This document shows, in pieces, positions 8,801 to 20,500 of a stretch of 64,000 nucleotides of DNA. The stretch lies in the NCBI GenBank assembly GCA_947179485.1, contig OX359249.1:49239402-49303401 (forward strand), read 5' to 3'. Source of the stretch: Allacma fusca (lineage: Eukaryota; Arthropoda; Collembola; Symphypleona; Sminthuridae). The translations under genes were made by a program, and so were the position numbers. The notes under the pieces were generated by a model. That model made no database searches, was not told where the DNA came from, and worked only from the letters and a program-made list of their open reading frames with translations. The first letter of the stretch is position 1, and each line of letters begins with the position of its first letter.

Positions 8801-11800
8801 ATTGACTATATATATACCAGTCAATAATTTTTCATGCATCACGCGATAGGATATTCAAGAAGAAAAATAATGCACTTCAAATACATATCAGTATTTTAGA
8901 CGGAATTTGTCTCTATATTTTGTGCATAACCTATAAGTAGATACACATAGCGTACATAGCATCAAGAAAATTTCTCATTGCTCAGGTCATGACTTCCAGC
9001 ACGTATGTTGGTCGCCAAGGTCTGTTTCACCTTATAAGCCAGTCCATATTTCACTTTATTTCCTTATCGTCTCATCAAATTCCTAGTCGTACCTTTATCA
9101 TGGGGCCCACCCTCTGATGGAACTCTTTTGGTCGGATTGAGCTAATACCATCATTTTGGAACATGACGAAAGGAAGACCTAGGACGTACTTGGCAAATGT
9201 ATTTTTAAGTCTGGAAGCTTCGCTTTCCTTTACTTTCACCCAATGGCACATCCATGCAACACATTATGATGCCTTCCGACTCACAAATAGGCCTTTCTTT
9301 CATCCTCGTATTTGACTGCTCCGCATCTTGTGGCCATATTTAGAGTCTATAACTTGCACCAGTGGATCTTCCACGACCTTTACATATGAACTCAATGCAC
9401 GTTGAAAATTCTAGGTGGTGGTATTCTGCGTTTTATTTTGGGAGGGGTGTATATATAATCCTTGTGTATGTCCTTGGCTCTCAAATATTACTGTTATTGT
9501 CATGGGTGAGGTTGGGGAAGCTCGAGTAAAGGAATAAAAAGCTGAGAACTTTTGTCTCTCCAAATTCGGTTTTATGATTAGTGTGTCTAGCAGTTCCAAC
9601 ATGTAAAGACTTGTACCTGGCGCAACGGTCTTCCATTTATGGGCATTGTGGATCACAGTATGCAATCAGAATTGGAAGATACGGAGGGTACATACTGTGG
9701 AATCAAGCTGGCCGTAGAGTTGGCTCATCAAGCTCAGGTGAGCTTACTTGAGAGAAATGGCAAAGAGGAAAATGGTTCCAGCCCACACATTTCTGATTGG
9801 GTGGAAGTTCTGGTTACATTTCAGCCGCGCGAAAGTCCCTACATATGTACATGCTGTATAAAATGCAACATGTCATTTACAACGACTTGTAATTTTGTGT
9901 TTAATTATTAGAAGCAGTAAAGCCAGCAATCCATTGTTATTTTAAAGCATCGTGTTCATTAACTGTAAAACATCGAAACAAATTTTTAGTGACGATCTAC
10001 AAACTACAATTCCACAGTTTCATCAATTAAGGCATCAGAAACATCACAGTCATCATCATCATCACTTGAGGTATCATCACAGGACCTTAAGTTTATAATT
10101 ATTGGATCTTGAAGCTGTTCAAAAAAATTATTATCAATTAAATTATCACGCTCCCACATTTGATTTTCGACATCTGTAGCATGTCTCACACAATATTTCC
10201 ACAAGTCAGCGGTGACCAATTCTACAACTTGTTTGGTTATGTCCAGTGTTTTTGAAATACCTCCAAACTTATTTTCTTTGCCGATTTTCATTTTAACATA
10301 ACTCCATACAAGCTATATCGGGTTTAGCTCGCAATGAGCAACAGGGAGCCACAAGATTTTAATGTTTTTCCCACTTTCCTCTGCAATTCGTTCAACTTCA
10401 AATTTGGTGGACACTGGATGCTCTTCGGATAATGCAATTAAATCTCTTTTTGTTGTTTTAGAGTCAGTTGGTATGGATATTTGTCTTCGCTGTAAGTTGT
10501 TTACAATATCTTGTTTCTTCCAATAGTACTTTGGCATAACAGTCTCAGCCACCTAATGGGGTAACAATTACCATTAACTTACTTGTTTACTGAAAAATCT
10601 ACAACTTTAATGAACAAAAGTATCTGTAGTTACTCTTATTCTGTGGTAAGGTGCTTGGTCTAAAACTACTACAGATTTTTCAGGGACGTTGTTGACCAAT
10701 AGTTTGAACCAGTTAATATAGTGTTCACCGTTCATAGATGATCGTCTGGCATAAAAATCAAGTGTTACTCGTCGAATTTCGGCAATAGTGAATGCGTCAC
10801 ATGGTATTGGTGTTTGCTGTGGTAGAAGTACTCTTGGTGGAATATTTTCTGAATTACCACAGTCATTTTTTCTCTTTTTACACTTCGCCACCGTGGCTGG
10901 TGATATTCCTAGTATTTCTGCAGTTTTCTCAAATGGTTTGTCGTACTTTTTCCAGAATTCATGACCTGGATGACCTAAAAGACTGTGAATATCGTGTTTC
11001 ACTTCCTTCAAAAATTCTAAAACTGTACAAATGACATCATCACTGACACGAGTAGTTGATGTATTACGTTTTGTCCTGTTGATTGTACTTGTATTACTTT
11101 CCATTTAATAACAATGAAGTTGTAATTTTATTCACATTAAATTAAAGCCAAGGGAACTACAATTACAGCACGTGTAGAATTTTATACAGCATGTACATAT
11201 CTAGGGACTTTCGCGCGTCTGAAATGAAACCAGAACTTCCACCCAATCAAAAACGTGTGGGCTGGAACAATTTTCCTCTTTGCCATTTCTCTCAAGTAAG
11301 CTCACCTGAGCTTGATGAGCCAACTCTACGGCCAGCTTGATTCCACAGTACTCCTTTCTTTTTACATATAGGAAGGCGAGGGGGATTTCACATTCATTCC
11401 ATCCAAACTTGCAGTATGTTCTCATTCCAATCCTCCCCCAGCTCTGAGGTAATCACCATTTCCCTTCACCTTGTGTTCCAGCGAACTCACACCTTTATTG
11501 AATGCACTTTGTAACACTTTGACATGTAAACCTTTACCAGAATATTGGGTGGGAAAAATTCATTTGGCTGTTGCCTTTGTTGTCTTACCCAGTTGTACAC
11601 AAATCTAAACCGGACCAATGAACAATTTTCACTACTGCATTCGAGGAAATGGGATTGCGTAGGTGTTTAATTAGAAGTATTAGAGGTTTAGGAGAAGCTG
11701 TAGAACTTTAAGTACCTAACTGTAATCGTATTACTTCCCAGACTGAAATATCCTACATTTACCAACGGATAATAACGAAATTGGTTTGATCGTTGGGACT

Positions 11801-12435
11801 ATTGGGAGTGTCTTTTATGTAATACGACTTACTTACTTGTAATATGTTTTATCTTTTTGATCGTGACAGGTTGTTGCGATCCCTGGGACTCAAAAGTTCT
11901 TCGGTCAGGATGTGGGGCTCAATTCTACATGCCAGTCATTACGAACTATCGGCTTAGCTCATTACTCGACAACATCCAATATGATTCCGGCTGTAGTGAC
12001 ACAGGCGAGGATGCAGTCTGGGACGGCAACGCTACCGAAAACTCCAGCGCGAGGGAAGTCGTAAGTGAAAGTAGCCCGACTATCACTGAGAAATCTTCAC
12101 CCTCATTTGCGTTGCTTCTTGCGGACAGTAACGACAGCCAAATAGATGCGAGGGAGCCGCTCCCTATTTTCTCCTATACAGATGCGGATTACCGGACGTT
12201 CAAGAAAATCTATCTTGTGGTTGGAGGCGAAACAGAAGGATTGAGTCATGACATTTTGCAAATAGCCGCCAATGTTAAGACTAGCATTCATTCTCGGATT
12301 CTCCAGCCAACTGTAGCCCGTTTGAGAATTCCACTCCTTCACAATATGGACAGTTTGAATTCTTCAAACGCATTTTCTATTATAGTTTATGAAATGTTGC
12401 GCCAGTTTCAGTCAGGAAAAACTGGAGTGTCCTAA
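5896..12435 (+). CDS. MRM3: Mitochondrial rRNA methyltransferase 3 (SpoU/TrmH family), 4 exons
   Basis: Exons: 5896-6254, 6427-6671, 7667-7825 and 11870-12435 (stop TAA). All splice sites are GT-AG (donors GTAAGT, GTAAGG, GTAAGG) and frames join exactly, giving 442 aa. Residues about 1-119 are a poorly conserved leader, plausibly containing the mitochondrial targeting sequence. Exon 2 encodes the substrate-binding N-terminal domain (ERKFICLEGQRLVEEGFKAG, ending TTPPGIVG). The catalytic SpoU fold shows motif 1 DNVREPGNLGSILRSAAG (about 227-244), motif 2 VVGGETEGLS (about 371-380) and motif 3 MDSLNSSNAFSI (about 414-425). These motifs form the knotted S-adenosylmethionine site. A Ser/Asp-rich linker separates motifs 1 and 2, a variable region in this family too. 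In vertebrates MRM3 2'-O-methylates a guanosine in the peptidyl-transferase A-loop of mitochondrial 16S rRNA. Orthology is inferred from GIF.KP, CCDPW.SKVLR and the motifs. Intron 3 carries an antisense transposon. Confidence 0.93.
6301..6332. repeat. Perfect 13-bp hairpin in MRM3 intron 1
   Basis: ATAACCCCAATGG (6301-6313) is followed by a six-base spacer and its exact inverse (6320-6332). It lies 46 bp after the donor of the 172-bp intron 1. In the transcript it could form a stable stem near the splice donor. It may also be just a tiny repeat. Confidence 0.65.
6672..7666 (+). other. MRM3 intron 2
   Basis: This 995-bp intron begins GTAAGG and ends CTGTAG. I see no other gene or recognisable mobile element in it. 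Confidence 0.85.
7826..9692 (+). other. MRM3 intron 3, part left of the transposon
   Basis: The 4,044-bp intron runs 7826-11869. This left part is AT-rich, with only short open frames and no recognisable exon. The MRM3 frame joins directly from 7825 to 11870, so no coding exon is missing here. Confidence 0.8.
9695..9865 (+). repeat. Left terminal inverted repeat of the Tc1-like element
   Basis: The segment begins CTGTGGAATCAAGCTGG and ends near CTGTATAAAAT. It pairs with 11178-11348 in inverse orientation, with 6 mismatches by hand count. This is long for a mariner-like element, whose repeats are often about 30 bp. Confidence 0.9.
10004..11104 (-). pseudogene. Dead IS630/Tc1-like DDE transposase remnant
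   Basis: Read on the minus strand from ATG at 11104. The first open part (165 codons, to 10607) has a helix-turn-helix around FEKTAEILGISPATVAKC, then jumps from IAEIRRVTLDFYARR to MNGEHYINWF. In intact relatives the stretch between those two holds the first catalytic Asp, so an internal deletion is inferred. VVVLDQAPYH supplies the second Asp. The next part (10552-10313) ends at HCELNPI followed by TAG, exactly where relatives have the third acidic residue (NPIE). The frame then continues LVWSYVKMKIGKENK and runs to an acidic tail ending at 10004. A short gap at about 10553-10606 also has stops; it may hide a tiny intron. Only one of three catalytic residues remains. Confidence 0.82.
11178..11348 (-). 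repeat. Right terminal inverted repeat of the Tc1-like element
   Basis: Inverse partner of 9695-9865. It ends GATTCCACAG immediately before the TA at 11349-11350. Confidence 0.9.
11351..11869 (+). other. MRM3 intron 3, part right of the transposon
   Basis: About 520 bp ending in the acceptor GTGACAG before exon 4. No other feature recognised. Confidence 0.75.
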
Positions 12436-12525
12436 TCGTAAGATTATCTGTAGATTTTTGCTTCGTAACCTTAACAAATGTATTTTGGAATGATTAAAAA
12501 TGAAGACTTCTTGAACGTATTTGAA

Positions 12526-12531
12526 AATAAA
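12526..12531 (+). terminator. Poly(A) signal of MRM3
   Basis: AATAAA lies 91 bp after the stop codon, a usual distance. It is the first canonical signal after exon 4, so cleavage is expected within about 30 bp downstream. Confidence 0.7.
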
Positions 12532-13581
12532 ATTGACTTTACCCTGTTCTATAGAAGCATATTACTCATGCTATTAAAATAATGACTATTCATTGCAATC
12601 GCTGTACATTATTTAAGTTTAAGCCTACAGTAAACCTCGTCTTACAATACAATAAGTGCATCATCGAGTAAGTTTTACCGATATACAAGATCGACTTTTT
12701 TTAGTTTGAGGTCTTTTAAACATTTCAAATTAAACATAATGGACGACAAGAATATTTTGTTCTACTCTCCTACCAATTAAGTTCTCTACCACTTTATTGG
12801 ACAATGGAAATGACAGCTCAAAACTAAACCTAATTTTAATGTGAGGAGAAAAATGAAAATAGTTTTAAAAAACAAAACGAAGACAGTTTTAAAACGTTCC
12901 CTGCTAAACTACAAAGCTAGGTAGGAAATGAAATCAGCATGCATTAATGGTTAATTGACAGTGGTACAAACTACCCACGGAAAGTAAATTCACCTTGCGC
13001 CATCCGGCCATACACTTATTACATAATAATAAGACTACATGATAGTATCTGTATAATGGTCTACAGCACAACAATTAGATACTCCAACCCCCGACCATTG
13101 TGTTTTTAAATGTTGCAAAAAATTGTTCCCTACTTCTATTTCTTTTAAAGGATTCTATTTTTACGATTGATTATTACATTTAAGTTTTATTCAGATGTCG
13201 GAATAGTGCAGGATAATTTTTCATTCCGTAGTAATTCAACCTCAGTAGTAGTTCCACCTCTAGTATTCAGCGGTGGTCGTTTTACGAAAAGCATATTTTG
13301 AAATCCAAAATGTAAAGTTTCAATCGAACTCACGTGCAAACACTACATGACAAAAAATCCAGCTTTCCAAAGCGTAAATTTTATAGAAATCATGAATTTA
13401 CCTGTAACATGATCTTAAAAAAAACTTTGGCTTTTTTCAAGCTTATAGAACCCAGAAGAGAAATTCCCGAAAGTTGGATTTTATGTGGTGTATTTTTTGT
13501 ACCTGAATCTGCTTACACTGCCAGTGTTAGAATGCATTTAAATTTCTAGAGTTATTACTATTTTTTTCGTAAAAGCAAACA
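12532..13581. other. No gene recognised
   Basis: AT-rich DNA between the end of MRM3 and the next transposon. Only short open frames without recognisable protein content. Confidence 0.55.
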
Positions 13582-13589
13582 GTGTGATG

Positions 13590-14570
13590 TAGAGCTTCCA
13601 ATGTGTTCAACATTTTTGTTCCGTACGAAATTCCGTTCCGTTCCGAAACCTACAAATAATATTGTTCCCGGTTCCGTTCCGGCTGTCGGGACATCGGAAC
13701 ATTTGAACTGACACCGTTCGGAACAAAGTAGTAAAGCATTTTTTCCGTTTCAGGTTGTGTTCCGTTCCGTATTATGCTAGTTTTTCCGTTCCGAACCCGT
13801 TCCGTTCCGAAATATCCCGGAATTTTTTACAACATATGAAATGCGTGTACAAATTACTGGCAACTTAATATATGTACATGATATACTTTTAATATAATTA
13901 TTGAATGCTAGGGAATGCTATTATTTAATTATATAAAATAATATTTAATAATAATTATGCCATATAAAAAGAACTACTTTTCAGCATTATATAATTATTA
14001 TTATTTATTTTTTAGCAATAAATATTTTTAGCGTGTGGACTTCAATGGCCTAACAGTGTTAATTTCCTGCAAGCTTGCTTCATTGCTGCTAATAATTTCG
14101 ATTTCAGAATTTTAATTTCGAGAAAAATCGTCCATGCCCATTTTTATTAAACAAAATTAGTTATTCTGTTGATTTTCATGGAAAACGATACTCGCATTAC
14201 ATATAAGCATTTGCGTAAATTAAATCTGTGTTCATTCAATTTCGCTATTTTGGCAAAAAACTGCTTACAAGCCAGAGCGATAAGAAATGTGTTTCCATTC
14301 TAGTTGAACGATGGCGCGACACTTCAGAAATTGTACCGGGATCGGTTCGGAACGGAACAGAACAATTCCGCTTTCCGATGACATAAATTATATGGGACAT
14401 TTTTCGTACCGATGCTCCGAACCGTCCCGGTCCCAATATTATCGGTACAAGTGCTCATGTTCCGGTTTTGTGCCGATTCAATGACGGAACCAAAAAGAAT
14501 GTTCCGAAATTGTTCCGTTCCGTTTCCGAACACGGAACTTCGGGATTTCGGAAACCCGAAGGAAGCTCTA
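13590..14570. mobile_element. Non-autonomous hAT-like element with CCGTTCC/GGAACGG arrays
   Basis: A 981-bp element that starts TAGAGCTTCC and ends GGAAGCTCTA, an exact 10-bp inverted repeat. GTGTGATG stands on both sides (13582-13589 and 14571-14578), a perfect 8-bp target duplication typical of hAT insertions. The left 230 bp and right 250 bp are filled with GTTCCG, CCGTTCCG and their complements. The central part, about 500 bp, is very AT-rich. No transposase is encoded. The ends share AGAGCT with the element at 2091-3448, but the array motif is different. Confidence 0.88.
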
Positions 14571-14578
14571 GTGTGATG

Positions 14579-17500
14579 CTGTGTTGAACTGTACTTATCG
14601 ATACAGTACAACAATCCGACATATCGTGGGAGATGCCGCCTCATTTAACCCCACACTTGAGAAATCTATGTAAAGTGGAACTGTGACCGACTTGTTGGAG
14701 CTAGAGTCAGAATATTTTGCAGAACGGTATGTTCCATGATAACATTTCATAAATTTGATCCAAAATGTTGATACGGTAAGCTAAGTCCAAAAATACATGA
14801 TGAGAACATTTTGAAAAATTAAAATTCTAAAAAGTTGCCAATCTATCTAAAGCCAACTTCATAATAACACTACGGCGAGGGTTCATACATAGCCACACAG
14901 AAGCCACATTAAATTTTGCTCCGTTACGTGGACAAAGCTGAAGAAATAAAGTTTAAAATAAACCAATGAATAAATTACACTTTTAGAATTAACCAGCCAT
15001 CATTTTTACAAATGGCAACCTCTTTTAATTTTGATTGCCATGTTAAACAACATTAAGAAATAATTATTTGGAACAAAATGAAACCATACACATACACGGT
15101 GAGTCGGGGAGGAATAAATGGACGGAAAGTGCGAGAGAGCCTCCAAGATGGAAGACATGACGGGATGGTGACAGCATAAAATGCCTATGTATATAAACCC
15201 GGCTTTCATAATGAAATGCTTTGGAAGTTTATGTCATCAGGTACATTAACGTAATATGTGCCAATTCGAACTGTCAAGAACAATTTTAGCTGATCAATGA
15301 ATAGTTCCCAACTCAAAATATAAATTAGTGTCTCCCAAAGAAAAGTGTCTTTATTTTTTAAAGTTCAGCTCCGAAATGGCGGACATAGTACGTGTCTCAA
15401 GTTATTTTGCAGTGACTCTGTAGGGATTGGATTGATGGCGTCCTGGTTAGTCAATAAATAAAAATGAGACAACACTAATAAGTATTGCTTTAAAAGGTTA
15501 GAGATTTTGCTGCCAGTGCAATTAGGCTGTACTAAATAGTAACAAATTTATTCCGTACAGTACGTACACACATCTAGATCAGAGGATAAATTTTGAACCA
15601 TTCCAAAGTATGAATCATAAGATGTGAAGATGCATGTGTTCATGGAAACATACTTGATCTTACTATTTGCCTAGTATCCACTACGACAGGATAAGTGTAG
15701 AATCTACTGTTTTGTATATTTATATCAACTAAGTACATGCACATACAGAAGTAGTTTGGTATTACCACTGATTCAGAATATGTATACCCTTCGTTGAACT
15801 AAGGCAGCGTAATGTGCCTCAAAGCAAATACAGAGAAAGCTTGCCAGGTCTACCGGAAATCAGTATGTCAGTCATGGAATAATACGATGGGATCAACAGG
15901 AAACGATATTGCCCGGGAAGCTAGCAAAAATGGCATTGGGACCCTTCTGCATTGCTAATGGATTTGTTTTAAAAATTCAATAAAGATGCAAATTTTTCCT
16001 GTACTCCAGTATAAGTATCTGCTGTGCACATCAGCATGTCCAGGAATACCGTTGGCGCTCATGACGAGAGATATGTTTGCAATGAAAGGTAGTGTATATC
16101 GTATGTCAAAACTCATGAATCCGGTAGAATGGCATTGGGAATTTTGTGGAAGAACAACTGCCACAAGTCACTTTCCTGTCATCATCCTCGCGATCAAATA
16201 AATAAGGAGAAAGCTCAAGACGTGAGATCTCTTTCAGCACGTGGCATAACTTACGATTTGGGTGTCTGTCGTGACAAATTTGGCGTATCTTGTCTACCAG
16301 GGCATTTTTATCATGAGCAGCGTCGTTTTTGAAACGGGGAAAAAGTTCACAGGGTTGTAGGGAAGACAATTCCTTAGTTTCTCATTTGCTTATCCCCTTA
16401 GAACGTGTTTGTGTTTTCCTTGGTAAGCTGAAAAGCTGAATGAAAATGTGATACTGCATAATTAATTATATGTAACTTAGGAGACATACTCCTATTAATT
16501 ATATGCCTGTATACATAACTAGTCTGCCAGTTGCCAGTAACCAGAGGGACCAGTTGGTGACAATATCCTTTTAACTCCGTTTTATGAAAAAGTTTCTACA
16601 AATATCCGTGCAGTGTAGTCAAATCTAATTAAACTCTTGGGTAAGTGACGGTAAACACACCGCAGGACTCCTCCATCCCTTTTCAACAGTGAAGTCGTCC
16701 AATTCTTAAATGTAGGTTACCCGTGTTTCAATTGGCTGCTGGCAGACTACGACTTGATTCTGTCATGTCAGAAGTTAGTGCCAGTTTTCTGGGAAAACTT
16801 GGTTGGTAATACACGATAAATTCATTACTGACAACTCTCTATGGTTGCCATATAGATAATTTATTTTTGGGATTTCAAGCTTATATGTTGCAGACGACAC
16901 AATTACTATGAAATTTCTGCATTGTTACATATACTGCAGTTTCCATTCACACATTGTGTAATGCGTATTCATGCAATCATTGCTACTCATTTATGCTGGG
17001 AACTTCCCTCAAAAGTTATGACTAGTTTTCAAATAAAAAATGGAGCAATGAGAAGCCATGGAAATCATGTAGTTTGACATTTTTTAACAACTATTAATAA
17101 TAGCTAAAGAGCCACAAAGTTTGAAACGCAAAGGTGTGCAAATGTGACGACTGACTCTAAAATTATAATGGGACATGTAAACTGGGAATTTGTCAATGAG
17201 AATACTGTACAATAATATAAGGACAATCAAAAGTACTGCTCGTATGTTGATTTTTGTTTCAGATTACCACCCTTTATAGTATTCGAGAATTTAACAAAAA
17301 TGTATATTTCCATGGATTGAATGCAATCTTTCCTCCCAGATATGAACATTCCTCTTATAAGTAATTAATCCTTGCTGAAATTATGCCTTTACCATAAATT
17401 ATTTACAATCAATATTTAAAAAATATGAATGATTTTAAATACCCGGTTATGTACACGCATTAACTCGATTCGGAATAAACAGTTTTCTATACACACTTCA

Positions 17501-20500
17501 ATTTTAGTTAGTAATTTAATTACATTCCCATTTGAAATTTAATTACAAAATTTCCCATCACTACTGCCTATAATATGTAATTTATTCATTCTAAAAAGCA
17601 GCTTCCGTCATGAGGACATTTCCACACAATAATAATTATTAGTATAAATACTACAGCATTTTCAGCTCAAATTTAAAAATGCATTAATTTATCTATAAAA
17701 ATCTATAATTTAAAACTACGAGTATTATCGTTGTATTGTAAGTGAAAGCTGGAAAGTTGGTATAGTCGTATAATTGTGGATCAAAATAACCACGGCCTTT
17801 TAAGGAATCAAATTTTGGCAAAATATTTTGTGTAATTAGTATTTTGTATTTTGTGTTTTTTGTAAAAATATTTGTAGAAATATTTTCTTTAAAAATAACT
17901 AATCTAATATTGCGGGTAATCTTTCGCATCACTCATAGAACTGGAGGGCACAAAATATGAGTTGCTTTTGAAATTTAATTACACTAGAAAGGATTTATTT
18001 TATAATTGGCAGTTCTGCATTATGCCTGACAACGTCAAATTTTTGCTGACTAGATACATCCTGTTTTACATTTAATTTGCAAATGTTTACTTAACTTATA
18101 ATAAAGTGCAAATAGAGATGTTTAAATGTTTACTTAACATCATTGAGGCCTCGAGGAGTTGTGACATTAATGGTTGCGAACGTGAATGAGCACCACCAAA
18201 CTTTTGCTTTTCATTTGTTTTATTAGGTAGGAGCTAAATCTTTGTTTCCAAACTATGTTATCTATGAGCAAAGTGGATCCGGAGCAATCCCTTCCAAATG
18301 TTTCGTTTGTAAATTCTAACTTTGTGATTTGAATAGACAATAGTCAAGTCAGGAGAAACGTGAACATATGCATTTTTGATTTAATGGTGGACAATAAAGA
18401 GTATGAGTAAATAGAGCTACAACCAAAATGGGACCAATCAAAAATATCGATGTTCTGGCATGTAAATAAGCTCATTAACTGTCGTTATCTTCTGCACTGA
18501 AATAAGTAAATATGTATAGTTGCCTGGCCCGTGGAACATCTCCATTCTGTTAAGTATAAAGTTCTTGTCACTTTTAATAATCCCAAAACTACGCTCAAAG
18601 AATTTTACTGCAGGGTGTGAACAAGAGTGATTATTTTCTATTGTTGTTCTGCAATATTGAGTGAAACCCCTGTTTGCTTTTCAAAACCCCGATTTGTGAC
18701 ATCCAGGATTTTTTTCTTCTGAAATTGGTACGAATGATTTTTATTTATAAAATAAGGACTCGTATTTAAACCGTTTACAAAAATAGTCACAAGCAAGAAT
18801 TTTTATTTCCCAAAATCTTTCGAATAAATCTCAGTACATATCACCCAGGAGACCAACAATAAGACCTTAAAGTTTAAGATATCATATAAAAGGAGTATTT
18901 TTTTTTTGCGGAATTTGACTTTCAACGTTGATTAGTTTTGTCAGCGACAAAACATTATATTTTGTCACTTTCCGTTTCATTAGCTTTAAATGGTAGAGGT
19001 GGCAAGTGATAGTGAGAATGATAAAAATTCGAATTTTTGAAAATACCAGCAATTGTGACAAGAACACTTTTCCGCCCCGTAACCGTTTCAGGAGGCTCAC
19101 ATCTTTCTTGTATTTAGATGCACAAATAGTTACATTCTTCAGAGTATACTTTGGCTCACAATAACATCTTAATATATTTGTACGTATTATTTAGTTGTTA
19201 CTTCACTTCACAAGCTACATTCCTCCATATGGTGTAGAAAAGTTTACATGTGTACACATGGAAACACTCCATTTCTTGTTTTCATATCTTGTTTGTTGTT
19301 GATGGCTTTCCCAGAGAGGAAACAATATGCACAGTATTTTGTCACCTGCTTTCCCTGCATTTACGAGATAGTGAGATATTGTTTATGTTTCATGTACATA
19401 GTCCCACATTTGCAACTATGACTCCGAAGGAAGTCTGTTTCAACTATTTTACGATGTATAATACACACACACACATACTACTGTACTCTCGGATAGGACG
19501 CTGGGAATTGTATTCACAATCAACGCCAGCTCATACGTAGCATATCTGCAGAAGTGTAGTACAATAAATGTTCTAAGGGAAAGCAATGACACTGGAAAGT
19601 TGAGAAACATGCTGGAGACGTTGGGACTTACTGCGTCCCAGATAAATTTCTTTACATCAAAAATCATTTGTCAACAAAACTTCGACTCTTAAGTATTCGA
19701 TAGGCGTCAGGAAATTTAGGGCAAACTGCATTTCAAGTTTTCACAGCATACACTAACTTACACATGTACACTTATACTTACATATACATACATTCATGCA
19801 TACAAGCATTTACAAAGTGAGATCTCGAGGATTATTATACCGCCGACGCATTCGTACAAGATACGTTCACAGAGCAATATTTTAAGTTTTTTTTTGGGAG
19901 TAGTGAAAGTAAATCACCACTGCTACTAGATACTTGCACTTACGTTGGAATAGTCTCCTGCAGAAATTTCATATTTCTTTGAGAAATAACAAGGGAACAC
20001 GTTGCCAGAGTTGAGAGCCAAAAACCTGTAAACTTCATCAATCAAAATTGTAGCGTTTATGGCGCCCTCTTTCTTCTCATTTGATCACTAGCTTGGATTG
20101 TTTTAGTTACTATTTAAATTCCTAAGTAAATTATTTCCTCCTACTGATATTTTGTTTTATGAAAGTACTATTTCTGTTTAAACTCAAAAAATTGCTATAA
20201 CTATAAGCTATGCCATAAGCATGCTATGGTACAGTTATATATATAATTATATATAAATAGCTAGTTATGCAAAACTCATTATTAATAGTTAGTATGAAAT
20301 GATACTCAATTTTGTCAGACCGTCATTTGGAAGGAGAAAATATAAGCATCTACAGGATTTAGGCCAAAGGATCTAATTCGTCGGGAACGAGACAATCCTT
20401 AAGACATTATGCAAGAGTAAATATATTATCATTGTAGATAAATTCACCCAGGACCGAATGCTGAGAAACAATGCGGGCGCCAAAACGGAAACGGACCCTA

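Larger units (their letters stand above)
9695..11348 (-). mobile_element. IS630/Tc1-mariner-like DNA transposon in MRM3 intron 3
   Basis: The element is 1,654 bp, bounded by TA dinucleotides (9693-9694 and 11349-11350), the target duplication expected for this superfamily. Both ends start CTGTGGAATCAAGC. The inverted repeats are about 171 bp with 6 mismatches, so roughly 96-97% identical, which suggests fairly recent activity. The interior carries one transposase-derived reading region on the minus strand, antisense to MRM3. That region is interrupted and lacks catalytic parts, so the copy cannot move by itself. It sits wholly inside an intron and does not touch splice sites. Confidence 0.9.

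Noticed and set aside
16106-16369. 87-codon minus-strand frame with plausible-looking helical sequence
   Set aside because: No family recognised, overlapping + strand frames are also open, and no splice or promoter support.
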